The notes below the pieces were generated by a model, which saw only the letters and a program-made list of their open reading frames with translations, ran no database searches and was not told the origin of the DNA. From assembly GCF_900111155.1 (NCBI RefSeq), contig NZ_FOGG01000013.1, forward strand, positions 62,001-126,000: a stretch of DNA of 64,000 nt, written 5' to 3'. Both the position numbers and the translations under genes were made by a program. Source of the stretch: Pedobacter rhizosphaerae. GTDB lineage: Bacteria > Bacteroidota > Bacteroidia > Sphingobacteriales > Sphingobacteriaceae. Below, piece by piece: positions 18,525 to 26,995 of the stretch; position 1 is the first letter of the stretch; every line of letters begins with the position of its first letter.

Positions 18525-19277
18525 ATGAGCTTAGATCCCATTTCAAGATTTTCAGACCATTCTTCCGACTACCAAAAATATCGCCCCGGCTATCCAGATG
18601 CCATTATTACATATTTAGAACAAAACATTGGCTTAAACCTTAAAAAAAATATTGCCGACATAGGTTCGGGTACGGGCATATTTACAGAACTATTTTTAAG
18701 AAAAGGTTATCCCGTTACCGCAGTAGAACCCAACAACGAAATGAGGCTTCAGGCAGAAGAACATTTAGGCTATTTCCGCCACTTCAAAAGCATTGGAACC
18801 AGAGCAGAAGCTACACTTATACCCTCCGGAACAATAGATTTAATTACTGTTGCACAAGCTTTTCACTGGTTTGATACCCAACAGGTAAGATCAGAATTTC
18901 TGAGAATAGCCAAACCTGGCGCTTATGTTTTACTCGTATGGAACATTTTACAACATAAAACACCTTTCTTAAAGGCATATCAACAATTTAAAGAAGGTTT
19001 TTCGGTTTCAAAACCCTACAGAGACAAAGCCGACAAAGAACAAGTTGAGCACTTCTTTAATGGTGCAGAAATCATTGTTCAGGAAATCTATCACAGCAGA
19101 TTGCTTGATTTCAATGAACTACTGGGCTATTTCAGGTCATCCTCCTACGCTCCACTTCCTGGCGATCCGGAATATACTTCTGCTGAAAGTAACCTACGCT
19201 CAATTTTTGATCGCTTTGAGAAAAATGGTAAGGTAAAGCTAGAATATGATGCAAAAATGTTTCTTGGAAAAATATAA
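18525..19277 (+). CDS. Class I SAM-dependent methyltransferase, substrate unknown
   Basis: 250 residues from the ATG at 18525. Motif I is clear (IADIGSGTGIFTELF, residues ~43-57), followed by an acidic loop (TAVEPNNEM), DLITVAQAFHWFD and a post-motif strand (GAYVLLVWNI). The N terminus MSLDPISRFSDHSSDYQKYRP is the usual start in this subfamily. A longer frame begins with TTG at 18507 but adds only six unconserved residues. This family (UbiE/COQ5-like fold) methylates small molecules or proteins, and nothing here points to the substrate. It stands alone with a structured leader. Confidence 0.85.
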   Translation: MSLDPISRFSDHSSDYQKYRPGYPDAIITYLEQNIGLNLKKNIADIGSGTGIFTELFLRKGYPVTAVEPNNEMRLQAEEHLGYFRHFKSIGTRAEATLIPSGTIDLITVAQAFHWFDTQQVRSEFLRIAKPGAYVLLVWNILQHKTPFLKAYQQFKEGFSVSKPYRDKADKEQVEHFFNGAEIIVQEIYHSRLLDFNELLGYFRSSSYAPLPGDPEYTSAESNLRSIFDRFEKNGKVKLEYDAKMFLGKI

Positions 19278-19481
19278 TCGGGCAATTTGATAATGCCTAG
19301 TCACCGATCATTACTGCCAGACCACTAAGTCTCATTTTATCATTTATTTTCAGTGGAATGCGCTCCAATCGTATCAATTTAGATAGAAAAGTGCCTTCAT
19401 TTGATTGTGATGATGCTACAGTTAAATTTCAGTTGGATAGTATTAGCTATTTTTTACAAATTGCGTCTTCACACCTATTGA

Positions 19482-20596
19482 ATGAAATCTAACCAAAACA
19501 ATGAATTGGCCACCAAGCCACATTACCCCATACTAGATGGTCTTCGTGGCATCGCTGCCATCATCGTTGTAACCTTTCACCTCGCGGAGCCACTAGCAAC
19601 CGGCCATCTAGATAATCTCGTTAATCACGGTTACCTTGCCGTAGACCTATTCTTTTTATTATCAGGTTTCGTGATCGGTTATGCCTACGATGATCGCTGG
19701 CATAAAATTACCTTTGGCAGTTTTTTCAAACGACGGATCGAACGACTTCAGCCCATGGTGATTTTGGGAATGACGCTCGGAGCTATCGGATTCTATTTTA
19801 CCGATTCTACCTTATGGCCACTCATACATACTGTGCCGCTTTGGAAAATGATGTTGGTTATGCTAATCGGCTATACTATCCTGCCCGTACCCTTATCACT
19901 TGATATACGTGGCTGGCAGGAGATGCACCCACTTAATAGCGTAGGATGGTCGTTATTCTTTGAATACATAGCCAATATTCTCTATGCCATCTGGATCAGG
20001 AAATTTTCAAAAAAGCGTTGACCATTCTGGTAGCTGTATCTGCTGTTGCTCTTGCGCACCTGGCCATTACAAATGGCGATGTTAGTGGTGGTTGGACACT
20101 AAATGTAGAACAAGTGAGGATTGGGCTCACCCGAACCATGTACCCTTTCTTTGCGGGTTTGTTGCTCTCACGCATAGCGAAACCTACCCGAATTAAAAAT
20201 GCCTTTTTATGGTGCAGCCTTTTAATTGTTCTTGTGCTGTACATGCCGCGAATTGGTGGGGCTAATCAGGCATGGATGAATGGGCTTTATGAATCTGTTT
20301 GTATCATAATCATTTTCCCGGTTATAGTATACCTTGGTGCCAGTGGCGTGCTGCAAACTAAAAGAGAGAACAGAATATGTAAATTCTTAGGCGACATCTC
20401 TTATCCGCTTTACCTGGTACATTATCCACTGGTTTATTTTTATGTGGCCTGGATCAGCAATCATAAAGGCGTAACACTTGCACAAGCCTGGCCCTACGCA
20501 TTGCTCATTTTAATTGGAGGAATAGTTTTGGCCTATGAGGCATTAAAATGGTATGATGAGCCGGTGCGCAAATGGTTGCGAAAAAAAATTGCTTAG
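19482..20596 (+). pseudogene. Acyltransferase family 3 membrane protein, split by a -1 frameshift at A-AAA-AAG
   Basis: The first frame (19482-20021, 179 residues) begins YPILDGLRGIAAIIVVTFHL, with DLFFLLSGFVIGY, the hallmark of acyltransferase-3 (OafA/NodX-like) inner-membrane enzymes that acylate sugars. It stops at TGA 20019-20021. The second frame (from 20015) continues with helices and the typical end (FLGDISYPLYLVHYPLVYF...). The junction is a run of six A (20009-20014): the zero frame reads TCA AAA AAG CGT TGA, and slipping back one base gives K-K-A-L-T-I-L-V, rejoining the family without loss. Together the halves give about 371 residues, the normal length. Either one A was lost (mutation or sequencing error), or the classical A-AAA-AAG heptamer allows programmed -1 frameshifting. 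Confidence 0.85.
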
Positions 20597-21093
20597 GATC
20601 TCAATAATGAACTGATTCAGTTCAAATTATAAAAAAGGGGAACGGTATCAGATGCAGCTGTATCTGACGCAAAATGATTGAAGTTAAAATGCTTGAAGTT
20701 TACCCTTTCATTAAGTGCATGATGTTGCCCGCCAACAGGTATATATTGACTCAGGAAGCCTGTCTGTACACACCACAAAGTAATTGCAGGATTATCTGCA
20801 CGGGAAATAGCCTGCAAAAGAGAAATCGTAGGCAGGTAATAAACGTAAATTTCAATTACCTGATTTTCGCCAACCTCTGTTTCACAATTAATTGCGAAAT
20901 ATGCTTCAGCGCTTTCATTTAAAGAAAAAAATTAGGATATTTATTATTAACAGGACTTAACACCTTGTTAATCAGCAAGATTTAAGCCACCAAGATCAAT
21001 TAGCTCCTAAAATAACTCCATTTTTATAAAATCGACGAGTGAGCGTGCGCTGATGCACTGTGCAGATAGGATTATTAACTAGCCCGGGTAGTT
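20597..21093. other. Intergenic region before the histidine kinase gene (497 bp)
   Basis: No supported gene. A 20-bp interrupted palindrome (TCAGAT, then a CAGCTG core, then ATCTGA; one mismatched pair) lies at 20648-20667, 52 bp after the acyltransferase stop, without a T-run. Short frames occur on both strands (for example minus 20617-20817) but resemble nothing I recognise and have no good start. No clear TAnnTTTG element precedes the kinase. Confidence 0.4.
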
Positions 21094-23598
21094 ATGAAAA
21101 AACTGGTTTTTACCGTACGCATGCTTTTTCAAATTTTGGCCTTATTGATCTGTGTAGCTGCTTTGGTCACCACAGCTTCTGCTCAGCCTGGGTCGGATCG
21201 TTCAATGCCTCCTGCTTATTGGAAATCAATTTCGGCACATGAAGTAATTAAGAAATACTCTATTGCACAAAAGCGGTTTTTGTCTATAAACACCGCTATT
21301 TTTATAAATACAATCACACAGTCACATCTGGATGCTGACAGTATTCAATTAATCGCTTCCAAAATTACTGGTCAGCCATTTATGCTGCCTTACACCGATC
21401 GTATTGAGGGTGATGAACTTTCGGCTACTACCTGGTTGATTAACGGCAATAAAATATCCGCAGCCAAAAATCTTTCAAAACAATTAAAAGGTGAAGAGCA
21501 AATCAAGTCATGCTTACTATTATCCCTTTGGTACCTTCATCAGCCACATGCCTTGCAGCGTGACCTGGATAGCGCACAACATTATGTAGACCTCGCCAGG
21601 AATATCAAAAGAGCAAGATCTTCAAAAAAATGGCATGAAGAATCAAACTTGATCATGGGCGATATTGAATTTCAAAGAGGCAATATTGACAACAGCAGAC
21701 GTTTTTTTTCGAGCATCTTCTCTCCTTTAAAAACAGGAACTGAAACCGCCGTAGCAGCAGCAGCACTACAGCAATTTAGTAAAACATTTGGTTTGCGGGA
21801 TACCGCCAGATTGGCCTATCTGACACGGTCGTTAGCTATTTACCATCGCCTCCACCTGACAGAAAATGAAATAATTTTGCGTTGGCTCGTTGCAGATTAT
21901 TACATGAGCAATGATAGGGCTTTAGCAGAAGACAATTTTAAGCAGGTGCTTGCCATGCAGCGTTCATCCAGGTATAGACATGAACTGTTTACTCACTATC
22001 TCCTGACTATTGTTTACAATAACAATACTAAATTTTCAGAAGCTTTAAAAGCGGCCTATGCAGGCCTCAAAAACATGAAATGGTCTGGACTAAATCAATT
22101 TGCAGGAGGTTTTAACATGCGGGTTGGCGTAGTTTATGCTCATGTTAATAAACCCGAAATGGCCATTCCCTGGTACAGAAAAGGGGTTGAAATAAAAAGT
22201 GAAGAGACGCATTTCTTTTGGTATAAGAGCTTTTTATACCTGGCTACGGCGCTTGCTGATCTGGGCAAACCAAAAGAATGCATTAGATTGGTAAATTTAA
22301 CAGTTGCCAAATATCCTCCCAGAACTACCTGGGAAAAAGTACAGATACTTGCAACCCTGGGCTACTGTTACAATATTTTGCATGACATTTCCTATGCCGA
22401 TCGTTCATACAGGCAAATACTCTATGCTACCAAAAATTACAATGACACATATGGCGAGTTACCCGAAATCTATGCTGAGTGCGCTCTATTTTATATTAGA
22501 TTAAAAAAGACTCCAATCGCCCGTATATTTCTAAATCAAATAAACTCAAAATCTTCAACCCCTGATAGCTACAATACTTTAAAATACAGCATCTTATACA
22601 AGATAGACTCATTAGAGGGAAATTATAAGGCTGCGCTTCAAAAACATATATTATTTAAAAAAGCCAATGAGGTACTGGCTGGTTACGATCAGCAAAAAAA
22701 ACTAAATGAGTTAACGCTGAAATATGCAACGGCGAAGAAAGACCAGGACCTCATTTTACTTCGTAAACAGCACGATATTCAGCAATCAGAACTAAAAAAA
22801 GGAAAAGTTATCCGTAATCTCATGATTGCAGGAGGATGCTTACTGGCCTTGCTTTTGGGCTTAATTATAAACCGCTACCAATTAAAACAACGAACAAACG
22901 ATCAGATAGCCCGTAAAAATAATTCCCTTCAACACCTGCTTACAGAAAAAGAATGGCTCTTAAAAGAGGTGCATCACCGGGTGAAGAATAATTTACATAC
23001 TGTAATCTGTTTACTCGAATCTCAGGCACGTTACCTCAAAAATGATGCACTGGAAGCTATAGAAACCAGCCAACACCGCATTTACGCCATTTCGTTAATC
23101 CATCAGAAACTTTACCAATCTGATGATATTAAATCCATTGATATGGCCTCCTATATTCCCGAACTGGTAAAATCATTACAAGACGGTTTTGGCGTGTCTG
23201 ACCGCATCCTGTTCAAACTGGACATCCAGCCTATATCACTTAGTATTTCACATGCCATACCTTTAGCTTTGATTATCAATGAAGCCGTTACGAATTCTAT
23301 TAAATATGCTTTTCCTGATAACAGGAATGGGGAAATTACCATTAACATGTTTGAAGAGGGTAGGCGAATAAGGTTGGCCCTAGCTGACAACGGTGTTGGG
23401 ATGCCACAAATCGACTATGATGATGAACCAGAATCCCTGGGATTAAGATTAATAAAGGGTTTAAGCGAAGACATCGAAGCTGAAACGCACTTTGAGGTTA
23501 CAAATGGGACAAGGATTACCATTGTTTTTAAACATGATCCGCTAAATGCCCCAGATACCATCTTAGAATCGATTAAAACAGAAGGGGTACTGGGCTAA
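21094..23598 (+). CDS. TPR-containing sensor histidine kinase, HisKA_2 type
   Basis: 834 residues. A signal peptide (ends near TTASAQ) precedes a long helical TPR-like sensor region (~60-560). One membrane helix follows (VIRNLMIAGGCLLALLLGLI, ~572-592) and a short coiled coil. The HisKA_2 dimerisation domain contains EVHHRVKNNLHTV with the phospho-acceptor His, then HATPase_c with NEAVTNSIKYAF (N box), ADNGVGMP (G1) and GLRLIKGL. Such kinases usually phosphorylate a LytTR-type or stand-alone response regulator; none is encoded next to it, so the partner is elsewhere. A hairpin follows the stop codon. The convergent gene encodes a membrane winged-helix regulator. Confidence 0.92.
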   Translation: MKKLVFTVRMLFQILALLICVAALVTTASAQPGSDRSMPPAYWKSISAHEVIKKYSIAQKRFLSINTAIFINTITQSHLDADSIQLIASKITGQPFMLPYTDRIEGDELSATTWLINGNKISAAKNLSKQLKGEEQIKSCLLLSLWYLHQPHALQRDLDSAQHYVDLARNIKRARSSKKWHEESNLIMGDIEFQRGNIDNSRRFFSSIFSPLKTGTETAVAAAALQQFSKTFGLRDTARLAYLTRSLAIYHRLHLTENEIILRWLVADYYMSNDRALAEDNFKQVLAMQRSSRYRHELFTHYLLTIVYNNNTKFSEALKAAYAGLKNMKWSGLNQFAGGFNMRVGVVYAHVNKPEMAIPWYRKGVEIKSEETHFFWYKSFLYLATALADLGKPKECIRLVNLTVAKYPPRTTWEKVQILATLGYCYNILHDISYADRSYRQILYATKNYNDTYGELPEIYAECALFYIRLKKTPIARIFLNQINSKSSTPDSYNTLKYSILYKIDSLEGNYKAALQKHILFKKANEVLAGYDQQKKLNELTLKYATAKKDQDLILLRKQHDIQQSELKKGKVIRNLMIAGGCLLALLLGLIINRYQLKQRTNDQIARKNNSLQHLLTEKEWLLKEVHHRVKNNLHTVICLLESQARYLKNDALEAIETSQHRIYAISLIHQKLYQSDDIKSIDMASYIPELVKSLQDGFGVSDRILFKLDIQPISLSISHAIPLALIINEAVTNSIKYAFPDNRNGEITINMFEEGRRIRLALADNGVGMPQIDYDDEPESLGLRLIKGLSEDIEAETHFEVTNGTRITIVFKHDPLNAPDTILESIKTEGVLG

Positions 23599-23610
23599 TG
23601 AAAAATGCAG

Positions 23611-23639
23611 TCAGCAATATTTCCTTTTTATATTGCTGA
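23611..23639 (+). terminator. Hairpin after the histidine kinase gene
   Basis: A perfect 10-bp stem (TCAGCAATAT / ATATTGCTGA) with a 9-nt T-rich loop starts 12 nt after the stop codon. The T-run after the stem is weak, so termination efficiency is uncertain. It lies between convergent genes. Confidence 0.5.
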
Positions 23640-23754
23640 ATTGAAATAAGCTTTTTCAACTGTGAAAATCCTGCAAAACCCTTGCAATAACTTCAAATTT
23701 ATACACACTATCCGATGCATTCCAAGGGATATTTCCTTCACCTCGCCCAGAAAA

Positions 23755-24648
23755 TCAGACAGCAGTAATTTCAAGCTTATAGCCCTTTGCCCGAACGACA
23801 ACAAGATTGACACCAGGCTCAGGTTCCAGTTTTTTTCTAAGTTTTGATATGAACATATCCAGGCTGCGCCCTACAATAACTCCTTCATCTTCCCATATTT
23901 CCTTTTGCAAGCGGCTTCTCTCTATCGTTTGGTTAGGGGAAGACGCAAAAATATTCAACACACGACTTTCAGTTCCGGTGAGTACTATGGTATTTCCATT
24001 GATCATGAGCTTACGGTTTTTTGCATCGAACAACATAGCACCCAAAGTGAAAATACCATCATGCTGGATCTCAGGTACAACCCTACGCCCTTTAACAGAT
24101 GATAAAAAGACAAAGCCAATAAATGCTAATAAGGGTAAACCGCCTAATAAATATTTATCCTTTATGGTATGTATAACTGTCGATTTGAATTTGATATTGA
24201 TCAGGTAATGTGCCTGGGGCTGCTTTCTGCCTACACAGGTTACGATATCATCTTTTTTATTGTTGGATATAGCATATCCATAAGCTATACCAGACTCGCC
24301 ACTATTCAATACCGTGACCACATAATGATTAGCATCCGGGTCTTTCGCCAACACCCGCCGAGTAGTATTAACAAGGGAATCGGCTTGAAAACTGAAGGCA
24401 TGCTCAAACCTGATCTGATATTCATTTTCAGCTATATTTTTTATCGGAAGCACCCTGGATGTACTATCACCTGACTGCAAAAGCAGTTCATGTGCAATCT
24501 TCCGAAGCAAGATTTCCCTTCTTGCAATATTGAATTCGTCACTATCAGCCATACTGAAAGCTGCACAGATTGCAGCAACAAATACAACGAATAGTGTCCC
24601 TGCCAGGTACTTACCTTTCCTGGACATGAAATCTCGGCCATTAAGCAT
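23755..24648 (-). CDS. Membrane-anchored winged-helix (OmpR/CadC-type) transcriptional regulator
   Basis: 297 residues. A first membrane helix lies near residues 13-32 (KYLAGTLFVVFVAAICAAF). An extracytoplasmic domain (~35-165) follows, then a second helix (YLLGGLPLLAFIGFVFLSSV, ~170-190). The cytoplasmic C-terminal winged helix (~200-297) has the Trans_reg_C pattern: IVLTGTESRVLNIFASSPNQ, IWEDEGVIVGRSLDMFISKL, RKKL and VVRAKGYKLE. This is a one-component, CadC-like layout but inverted: the DNA-binding part is C-terminal after two helices. No receiver domain is present. It is divergent from the small exported protein at 24819, which may be its target. The signal it senses is unknown. Confidence 0.82.
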   Translation of the reverse strand: MLNGRDFMSRKGKYLAGTLFVVFVAAICAAFSMADSDEFNIARREILLRKIAHELLLQSGDSTSRVLPIKNIAENEYQIRFEHAFSFQADSLVNTTRRVLAKDPDANHYVVTVLNSGESGIAYGYAISNNKKDDIVTCVGRKQPQAHYLINIKFKSTVIHTIKDKYLLGGLPLLAFIGFVFLSSVKGRRVVPEIQHDGIFTLGAMLFDAKNRKLMINGNTIVLTGTESRVLNIFASSPNQTIERSRLQKEIWEDEGVIVGRSLDMFISKLRKKLEPEPGVNLVVVRAKGYKLEITAV

Positions 24649-24722
24649 AGTGTCAAGTATTTATTTACAAAGGTTACATTTTTATTTACAATCTAAGTTC
24701 CTCGTCCCGAAATATATAGAAG

Positions 24723-24730
24723 TATTTTTG
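24723..24730 (+). promoter_or_regulatory. -7 element candidate for the small exported protein gene
   Basis: TATTTTTG fits TAnnTTTG. The -33 box is not well preserved. It would give a leader of about 80 nt to the ATG at 24819. It lies in the 170-bp divergent gap shared with the winged-helix regulator. Confidence 0.35.
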
Positions 24731-24818
24731 TTTCATACACAAGATTTGAAAAGTAGAAATACCCTTAACGGTTCTGATCTATGGACTGGGGATTTATTTT
24801 AGTTAAACCATGTAAAAT

Positions 24819-25385
24819 ATGAAAAAAGTTAATTATGTACTGATCTTACCGCTGGTTGTGGTAAGCGGACTGGTATTTGCCAATCTTAAAATTAAAGAGG
24901 AGACTTCTAAAAACTCAACCTCAAAACAACTCTCTGCTGCTGAAAGGAAAGTTGCATTGAAAAATTGGGAGGCTACTCCCGATGGTGTAAAGTATAAAAA
25001 ATGGGTAGCCACTGCTGAAGGGGAGAAAGTGTTTGCTGGTACAGCTAAAATAAGCAGGAATGTTAAGGATTATAAAAATATGGAAGCTATTGTAACCGCT
25101 CTTTCTCTTCCGAAAGGCTCATTATTGGGTTTCGGTTTGATGGTCAGGATTAGTGGTGAGGATTATATCCTTGCTTTTGGACCGGAAATATCTGCCAAGA
25201 ATTTCTGGAGCTTTAATCAGGAGTTTGAGCAATTGCATAGCTTAAAAGTTAACGACAAGATAATCATAAAGAGCCATAATGTTTCTCATGCGCCCAAATA
25301 TGCTTATCCTATCTTATCTGGAGATTATGTGGAACGAGCGGGTACAATAATTTATGAACGCGCTCCTCGCAAAGGTGGCTGCTAG
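24819..25385 (+). CDS. Small exported protein of unknown function
   Basis: 188 residues with an N-terminal hydrophobic stretch (YVLILPLVVVSGLVFANL) that could be a signal peptide or anchor. The mature part has a lysine-rich helical stretch (LSAAERKVALKNWEATPDGVKYKKW), then a beta-rich part (GFGLMVRISGEDYILAFGPEIS; VNDKIIIKSHNVSHAP) and ends in KGGC. I do not recognise a family. The last half could be a small beta-barrel of OB-fold kind, but this is a guess. It is divergently transcribed from the membrane winged-helix regulator. Confidence 0.7.
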   Translation: MKKVNYVLILPLVVVSGLVFANLKIKEETSKNSTSKQLSAAERKVALKNWEATPDGVKYKKWVATAEGEKVFAGTAKISRNVKDYKNMEAIVTALSLPKGSLLGFGLMVRISGEDYILAFGPEISAKNFWSFNQEFEQLHSLKVNDKIIIKSHNVSHAPKYAYPILSGDYVERAGTIIYERAPRKGGC

Positions 25386-25608
25386 CTAATAGATAGCCAA
25401 ATGTGGTGAACGGATGGTATTCAGCCTGCTTGGGGAATAAATATTTTAATCCCATACCAGAGCAATAGCATAAGCCTGTAATAAACTTTGTAAATCGGGA
25501 TTACAGGACGATAAAATAGCAAACCTGATTATCGATCAGGGTTCAACGATCGTGACTATGCCTGACCTTCTAAAAGCCGCAGCTTTGGCTTCATAACCTT
25601 CACAATCA
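25386..25608. other. Region between small exported protein and terminator; possible ncRNA
   Basis: 223 bp of plus-strand sequence lies between the stop codon and a strong terminator. It contains a near-palindrome (AACCTGAT...ATCAGGGTT around 25521-25542) and only tiny frames. It may be a long 3' UTR or an independent small RNA ending at 25637; a near-consensus promoter element (TAAACTTTG, one extra base) lies near 25481-25489. Confidence 0.35.
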
Positions 25609-25637
25609 GGGACGGAAAGCTTCCGTCCCCTTTTTTT
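25609..25637 (+). terminator. Rho-independent terminator
   Basis: A perfect 9-bp GC-rich stem (GGGACGGAA / TTCCGTCCC) with a 3-nt loop is followed by one C and seven T. It is a textbook intrinsic terminator for plus-strand transcription, 224 nt after the nearest stop codon and just before the convergent GH88 gene. Confidence 0.9.
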
Positions 25638-25730
25638 GTTAAGCGCTTGCCCCTAATCTATTTTACCCGGAATTCCATAGTTGAAGAAGGCATAGGCCAG
25701 ATTGTTTTCGCGAGGGATATAATGTGAACA

Positions 25731-26903
25731 CTATTTGCTTCTTAACAAGGCTTCAAGATAATAGTAGTCTGCATAATTAATGGGCACATCAATTTCCGAC
25801 TTTGCAGGGCGATGACCTGTGCTGTGTTCCAGTATAAAACCGTAATTACCACCAATCTTACTGGTATAGCTTTTACTCAATGAACTCAGAATATGATCTG
25901 CTGCTGCTTTATATTGTTTTCCATTGCGGCTATATTTCGAGAGTTCATATAATGCTGATGCGGTAATGGCGGCGGCTGATGCATCTCTGGAAGCATTTGG
26001 AATTTGAGGATCATTATAGTCCCAGTAAGGAATTCCATCTGCTGGGGTGATCTTGTTGTTTAAGATAAAACCTGCGATACCATCCGCCTGAGCAAGATAT
26101 CGGTCATTTTGAGTTTCCCTAAAACACATGGTATAGCCGTATAATGCCCATGCCTGTCCCCTTGCCCAGGCCGATTCGTTAGCATAGCCTTGTGCAGTTA
26201 CTTTCTGCAAAACATGCCCCGCTTGAGCTGTATCGTAGTCAATTACATGATAGGAACTGAAATCTGGGCGGAAGTGATTTTTAAGGGTATGATCGGCATG
26301 TGAAACTGCAATCTTGTAGAAAGAAGAGTCGCCTGTCATTTTAGTGGCCTCGAAAAGCAGCTCCAAATTCATCATGTTATCGATAATAACCGGATATTTC
26401 CATTTGTCACCATTATGGTCCCAGGATTTAAGCACGCCCGCAGTTTTGTTAAAACGGGTAGCGAGCGATCGGGCAGCCTGGATGATTACAGCTCGATAGG
26501 CCGTATCTCTCGTCAAACGATAGCCGTTTCCAAAAGGACAATAAATCATAAAGCCCAGGTCGTGGGTACCCCGGTTATATTGCTCCTCTTTAATATCATT
26601 GGTGTACTTTCGGGCAAGCTTAAGCCACTTTTCATCTTTTGTGAACTGATAAAAGTACCACAGCTCGGCAGGAAAAAAACCGCTGGTCCAGTCTTTTGAA
26701 CCGACCATTTTAAACTGACCTTTTTCCACAGTCCGGGGAGAAACAAGCTGGGGTTTAACCAGTCGGGCAGAATCGACATTCCGGATCAGCAAATCAGTTT
26801 GTTTTCCGGCAGATGCAAAGGCTTTCTTTACATCAACCTTTTGTGCATTTGCAACATGGCAAAGCAAAAGGATAAATAAAACAGCATTAATTCTAAATTT
26901 CAT
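25731..26903 (-). CDS. GH88 unsaturated glucuronyl / galacturonyl hydrolase
   Basis: 390 residues from the ATG at 26903, which begins a signal peptide (MKFRINAVLFILLLCHVANA). A longer frame from 26933 adds ten unlikely residues. The (alpha/alpha)6 fold of GH88 is clear: SKDWTSGFFPAELWYFY, RGTHDLGFM and YPVIIDNMMNLELL carry the two conserved Asp, then ARGQAWALYGY and RDASAAAITASALYEL. The family hydrates the 4,5-double bond of uronic acids left by polysaccharide lyases. No lyase is encoded in this window, so it must come from elsewhere. Last gene of PUL B, after GH3. Confidence 0.93.
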   Translation of the reverse strand: MKFRINAVLFILLLCHVANAQKVDVKKAFASAGKQTDLLIRNVDSARLVKPQLVSPRTVEKGQFKMVGSKDWTSGFFPAELWYFYQFTKDEKWLKLARKYTNDIKEEQYNRGTHDLGFMIYCPFGNGYRLTRDTAYRAVIIQAARSLATRFNKTAGVLKSWDHNGDKWKYPVIIDNMMNLELLFEATKMTGDSSFYKIAVSHADHTLKNHFRPDFSSYHVIDYDTAQAGHVLQKVTAQGYANESAWARGQAWALYGYTMCFRETQNDRYLAQADGIAGFILNNKITPADGIPYWDYNDPQIPNASRDASAAAITASALYELSKYSRNGKQYKAAADHILSSLSKSYTSKIGGNYGFILEHSTGHRPAKSEIDVPINYADYYYLEALLRSK

Positions 26904-26995
26904 ATGGTAACCAATTAATTTCACATTTAGCATAGGATTCTTTTTAAATTATCAGACTCATTATGGCAGTACTTTTTTGCTTGCTCATTGTTTGT

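Noticed and set aside
18419-18643. Plus-strand frame over the methyltransferase start
   Set aside because: Overlaps the conserved methyltransferase N terminus in another frame and shows no family signature.
20617-20817. Small minus-strand protein between acyltransferase and kinase
   Set aside because: No good start, no recognisable family and overlap with a palindrome; a chance frame is more likely.
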